Shown in pieces: positions 60,495-64,000 of a stretch of 64,000 nucleotides of DNA (positions are counted from its first letter, which is position 1; each line of letters begins with the position of its first letter). Origin of the DNA: Lasioglossum baleicum (lineage: Eukaryota > Arthropoda > Insecta > Hymenoptera > Halictidae); assembly GCF_051020765.1 (NCBI RefSeq), contig NC_134933.1, positions 10,203,461 through 10,267,460 on the forward strand, in the 5' to 3' direction. Both the position numbers and the translations under genes were made by a program. The notes under the pieces are model-generated. The model was given only the letters and a program-made list of their open reading frames with translations, ran no database searches and was not told the origin of the DNA.

Positions 60495-61071
60495 AAAAGA
60501 TTTTTTACTGCCTGACCTAGTTCATTACTTCGCAGCTACAGTACTTCGAATGTTGTTCGTTAACACTGTGCATATAGTTACTTAATGATCGTTGCAGCAT
60601 TGAAAAATGAAATTTCAATCCAAAGAAAGTAATTTGTTTTTAATTCGATATTCGCTGTCCTAATGATTATCACGGGGTGGTGTACTTCTAACTAGGAGGT
60701 TGAATGATTAAAGTGTTTAATTTGCTCGTTGGAACGGTGGCTTTAAAATTTCAACAAACGTTCACTTTTCAGCAAACGAGATACGAATCGGGAGCGATCC
60801 GAAAATTCCTGAAACTCATCCCCGTTCGGAGACTGGATGCGCATCGAGTGTTCCCACCCTCGGTTCGGGGGTGCATTGACGCGCGATCGATCCCCGGCCG
60901 GGTTTTTAAGCACGCCAGACGCTCCCGAAATTGGAGTAGCATTATAAAATGGGACGAGGTGTTTTCCACGCACTGGTGGGACTCGTTAACGTCGCTTGGG
61001 CACGAATTAGAATGGCTCTCGAGTGTCCTGACACGTCGCGCGCGTATTTCACAAAGTGCTCGTGCGGCGCA
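60495..61071. other. No gene recognised
   Basis: A 123-codon plus frame (60704-61075) and a 194-codon minus frame overlap each other, and the latter runs through the polypurine tract. No domain in either. Confidence 0.45.
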
Positions 61072-61248
61072 GTAGAAAACGGAGCAAAAAGAGAAGGCTG
61101 ACGCACGGGGAGGAGCCGAAAGAAAGACAGACAGAGAGAAAGCAAGAGGGAGAAAGAGAGGACGAACAAGAGAGCGAGAGAAAATTGAAGAGTGAGAGGG
61201 TGGAGAAAAAAAGAGAGGGAAGAGAGAGAAAAAAAGGGACGAGAGAAT
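61072..61248 (+). repeat. Polypurine tract, about 175 bp
   Basis: Plus strand almost entirely A and G, with GAGA/GAAA/GGGA mixtures rather than a single microsatellite. Interruptions by C or T are few after 61110. Confidence 0.85.
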
Positions 61249-61519
61249 CCCCGTTTTCGGTATGGAAATAGGGGTCGTCGGTGGAACGTGTTCATAAACT
61301 ACGGCCGGAGTAATCAGGAAAGATGTGCAATAGCTGCGGACCACAGTCCGCAATCTCCCGCCGGTGACGTAGCACGTCGACTCCGCGAAGATTTAATCCG
61401 TCGGGGTATAACGATTATGTTCGCCCGGCTCTCGTGAATATGCCGGGTTACGATAATCGGGTAATCGGGATTCCCGAAACGTAACTGCGAATCGAAACTA
61501 GTTTGCCTAATTGCGTTCC

Positions 61520-62175
61520 TGTCGTTCATGCACGCCGGTCGCGGCACGTCGTCCCATTATTACCCTGACCGGAAAATATTCCATCGAAATCGTAAATATT
61601 ACCAATTAATTTCTGGCCGTCGCGTTTCAACAATTATTGCTCGGAACCGAAAGAACGTACACCGAAACGGGATTATTCGAGTTTTATATTTGGCCTGCCG
61701 CGCGATTTTTTATGCATTTAATACAAAAGATTCAAAGAATTCAAGAATGTACATTATTACTAGATTGCGGATTTTATGCATTTATGAGAAGAACGGGTAC
61801 GTACAATTTCAGCCAGTGGACATGTCAAAAATATTTAAGGACGTCAATGTATTGGTTTCAGCAAAATAGGATAATTAAAAGAAGAATAAAATTTTTATTT
61901 GGCTCTCCTTTGTCCTGCAATCAATGCAAACATTTTTTATGCTGCATAAAGATCCACATTATTACCAATGTCTTAACAATATTAACGAGGGAACGTGTGA
62001 ACCTTGTTTAAAAGAAAAATACGAGATAAAATTCGATCTTTCTCTCTACGTCACAGGGGAGGGAGTGGCAGTTAAAATAATGGTCCTCGACGAGGAGGTA
62101 ATCCTCGGGAGGGATTTACAATATTTCAAGGAGGCGCAAAGGGTTTCCCTGGCTAAAGAAAATTCGACGGAATAA
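61520..62175 (+). pseudogene. Frameshifted coding relic with an RPA1-like zinc-ribbon/OB-fold pattern
   Basis: Two plus frames together read like one protein. In the first (to about 61867), YVQFQPVDMSKIFKDVNVLV is followed by a stop. A second frame supplies RRIKFLFGSPLSCNQCKHF. Then, back in the first frame, FMLHKDPHYYQCLNNINEG, TCEPCLKEKYEIKFDLSLYV and VKIMVLDEEVILGRDLQYF run to TAA 62173-62175. The Cys spacing (CNQC, YYQC, CEPC) followed by alternating hydrophobics and a 'DEEVILG..L' motif matches the layout of the C-terminal zinc-ribbon OB fold of RPA1-type ssDNA-binding proteins (also MEIOB and SHLD2). The last shift sits in a T6 run (ACATTTTTTATG), where one extra T would restore the frame. 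It may be a pseudogene, a terminal exon with sequence errors, or a chance resemblance. I found no clear acceptor upstream. Confidence 0.35.
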
Positions 62176-63909
62176 TATTAAGAGATCCTCGCCAGTCCAG
62201 GGCGTTTTCTTTTTACGCGAGAACCCCGGCCAGATGTTTCTCCGTTCGGAACGGAGTCGTCTGAAGGGTTGCCCATTGTCCCTAAACTGGGTCGTCCTTT
62301 TCAGGATGAAAGGAGCTAATAACTGTCTGGTCGAAGTCTTTCCGTCCGGCAGAGAAAGAGAGAGAGAGAGAGACAGAGAGGAGAACCGATCTTTTCTTTT
62401 CTCGTAGACCGGCGGCCTGGGAGGATTATAATTAAAAGTTTCTGTAATAAGTAGTGTTTGTTGTGTGCCACGGTTAAAAGCTTTAGCGGAGTTTTATTGT
62501 ACTGGCGCACTTTGTTTTCCCCATGGGCGCAGGGCCGAGCGAGATTGAGACGAAGAATGTGGTTGGGCCACCCTCGCCGACTTTCTCCGGGAATAATGTT
62601 CTACTTTCCTCGCGAATTAAAGGTTTTTAAAAAAAGTGTACTCGATGCAAAGTCGGTGTACATTGCCGCGGCTAAGTAGTTCGACGCGCAGAAGCTCTAC
62701 CGCTGGAATTTATTAATACTTTGAGGAGGACGGGGCGGACTCATGTATCCGCTTCAAAATTTAACAATTTTAAAAATATATAACTCAGTCAATTCTGATT
62801 ATTTTCACTTGACAAAAATAACGTATGCTCTACAAACATCCATAATTACGTGTGCAAACTCCTGATACAGAAAGTGTAATAGTTTCCCTGGAAAAGATAT
62901 TTTTCATTAGCCCACGAAAAATTTCAAACGTGTTTCAGTGGGAACGTGTCCGCTCCCAGTACGTAGCGATTAATCAAAATTGCAGTTAAGAATCTGGAGA
63001 AGCTATTTTCGATGATGAAACGGTTAAACCGTTGCAGGAAAGTTGCTTCTCATCGTGGCCTCGCGAAATTTGCCCGTTCGAGGATCGTGTCGTAAAGAAG
63101 GGTCTCCTTCTTCGCAGCAGAAGGAGAAAAACTCATAGATAAGGCTGCCATAACGCGGATAACGGCCATTGTCCGCTCGTATCCCGTTCGACGTTAGATC
63201 ACTGTCTGTTTATGGCCGTACGAACCGTCGGAATTACTTTTTATCGACGCCATCGTCGGACCGCGTATCGGAGGGATGCTTTTTCCGCTTCTCAAATATT
63301 AAAATCACTTTACGAGCAGGCGATGTGCTGCTGAAATGACGACGCATCTTCTCTAAGATCGAGGAAACTTCGTGGCGTATATAGCTTCTGCAAAGTATGC
63401 GATCGGTGCACACCGTAAGCTAATTGTGACAGGACTAAAGACGAAAATTAGTCATATCCCCTCCGGTAGTAGTTTTATTCTATTAAATATTATACGATGA
63501 AGATATATTGCTTTATGGAAGTTCCTGATTGCGCGAACTCTCTTGAAACGGGGATAATTAAATTGTAGATGTTACAGTCGCCAAACAAACTTCTTGCGCC
63601 ATTGAAAATAGTTTGCATTATGGAACGTCGTAATTCATTCTGTGAACAAGCATACTGGTTGGTGGGAATTCGCCGAATAAAAATGGATACCAGATCGCTG
63701 AAAAAATTAATTGAACAAAAGATCCTCAAAAGTTGGCGAATTTTGTCCATCCTGATATTGCGGATTTTCTCCGGGCGCGGGCGGTGCCGTTTCGTGAAAT
63801 ATTGTAAATCCGCCGTGGATTAGGGAGTACAGGACTGCCCATTGAGAACCATTATTTTAAATGCTGCTTTCCCATTGCTCGAACCAAGGAGATTGCCTTT
63901 TATCACGGC
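62176..63909. other. No gene recognised
   Basis: A short GA-rich run lies at 62351-62384. The remainder is unique with short frames only. Confidence 0.5.
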
Positions 63910-63924
63910 GGGGGAGGGGGGGGG
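63910..63924 (+). other. G-rich run with G-quadruplex potential
   Basis: Five G, one A, then nine G. Marginal for a four-tract quadruplex. Confidence 0.4.
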
Positions 63925-64000
63925 TCGCAGTTTTTCACGGCGTCGAGATTGGCCGGGATAAGACCGTTTCGCGAGTAATAATTGCGTTCCGGTTGCTCGG

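Overview
This is eukaryotic, almost entirely non-coding DNA, most consistent with an insect and probably a hymenopteran such as an ant, bee or wasp. The evidence is indirect: two mariner lineages of the type common in hymenopteran genomes, a Jockey/CR1-like LINE, TTAA- and TA-flanked miniature inverted-repeat elements, long (GA)n/(CT)n microsatellites, and no operon-like gene packing. Nearly all long open frames have no recognisable domain and look like chance frames. I see no complete host protein-coding gene, no tRNA or rRNA gene, no CRISPR array and no virus. The window is probably intron and/or intergenic sequence of one or more long-intron genes.

Layout. 1.6-2.7 kb: a dead mariner element interrupted by a small hAT-type element with an 8-bp target duplication. 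2.85-11.74 kb: four blocks of one degenerate 28-30 bp minisatellite, all in the same orientation, separated by unique DNA, a small hairpin and fragments of 'TACAGGG' elements. 15.0 kb: a candidate 107-bp exon. 15.7-16.8 kb: a TTAA-flanked element split by a 5'-truncated LINE. 18.6-19.7 kb: a 1.15-kb fold-back element with arms of about 480 bp. 20.3-22.7 kb: three TA-flanked inverted-repeat elements, one of them an internally deleted mariner. 28.3-31.7 kb: three more small inverted-repeat elements. 38.8 kb: a second candidate exon of 71 bp with a strong acceptor and donor, on the same strand and phase-compatible with the one at 15.0 kb. 51.3 kb: a second 3' fragment of the same LINE. 53.1 kb: a weak minus-strand exon candidate. 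56.8 kb: an orphan open frame. 61.5-62.2 kb: a frameshifted coding relic with an RPA1-like zinc-ribbon/OB-fold pattern, the most protein-like host-derived segment here. Scattered through 23-59 kb are short tandem duplications with 40-200 bp units.

How the parts relate. There is no pathway to reconstruct. The nested insertions give relative ages: mariner before hAT at 1.9 kb, and the TTAA element before the LINE at 15.9 kb. None of the transposases or reverse transcriptases visible here is intact, so every element would depend on proteins supplied elsewhere. Exon calls rest on splice-site consensus and open frames only and are correspondingly uncertain.
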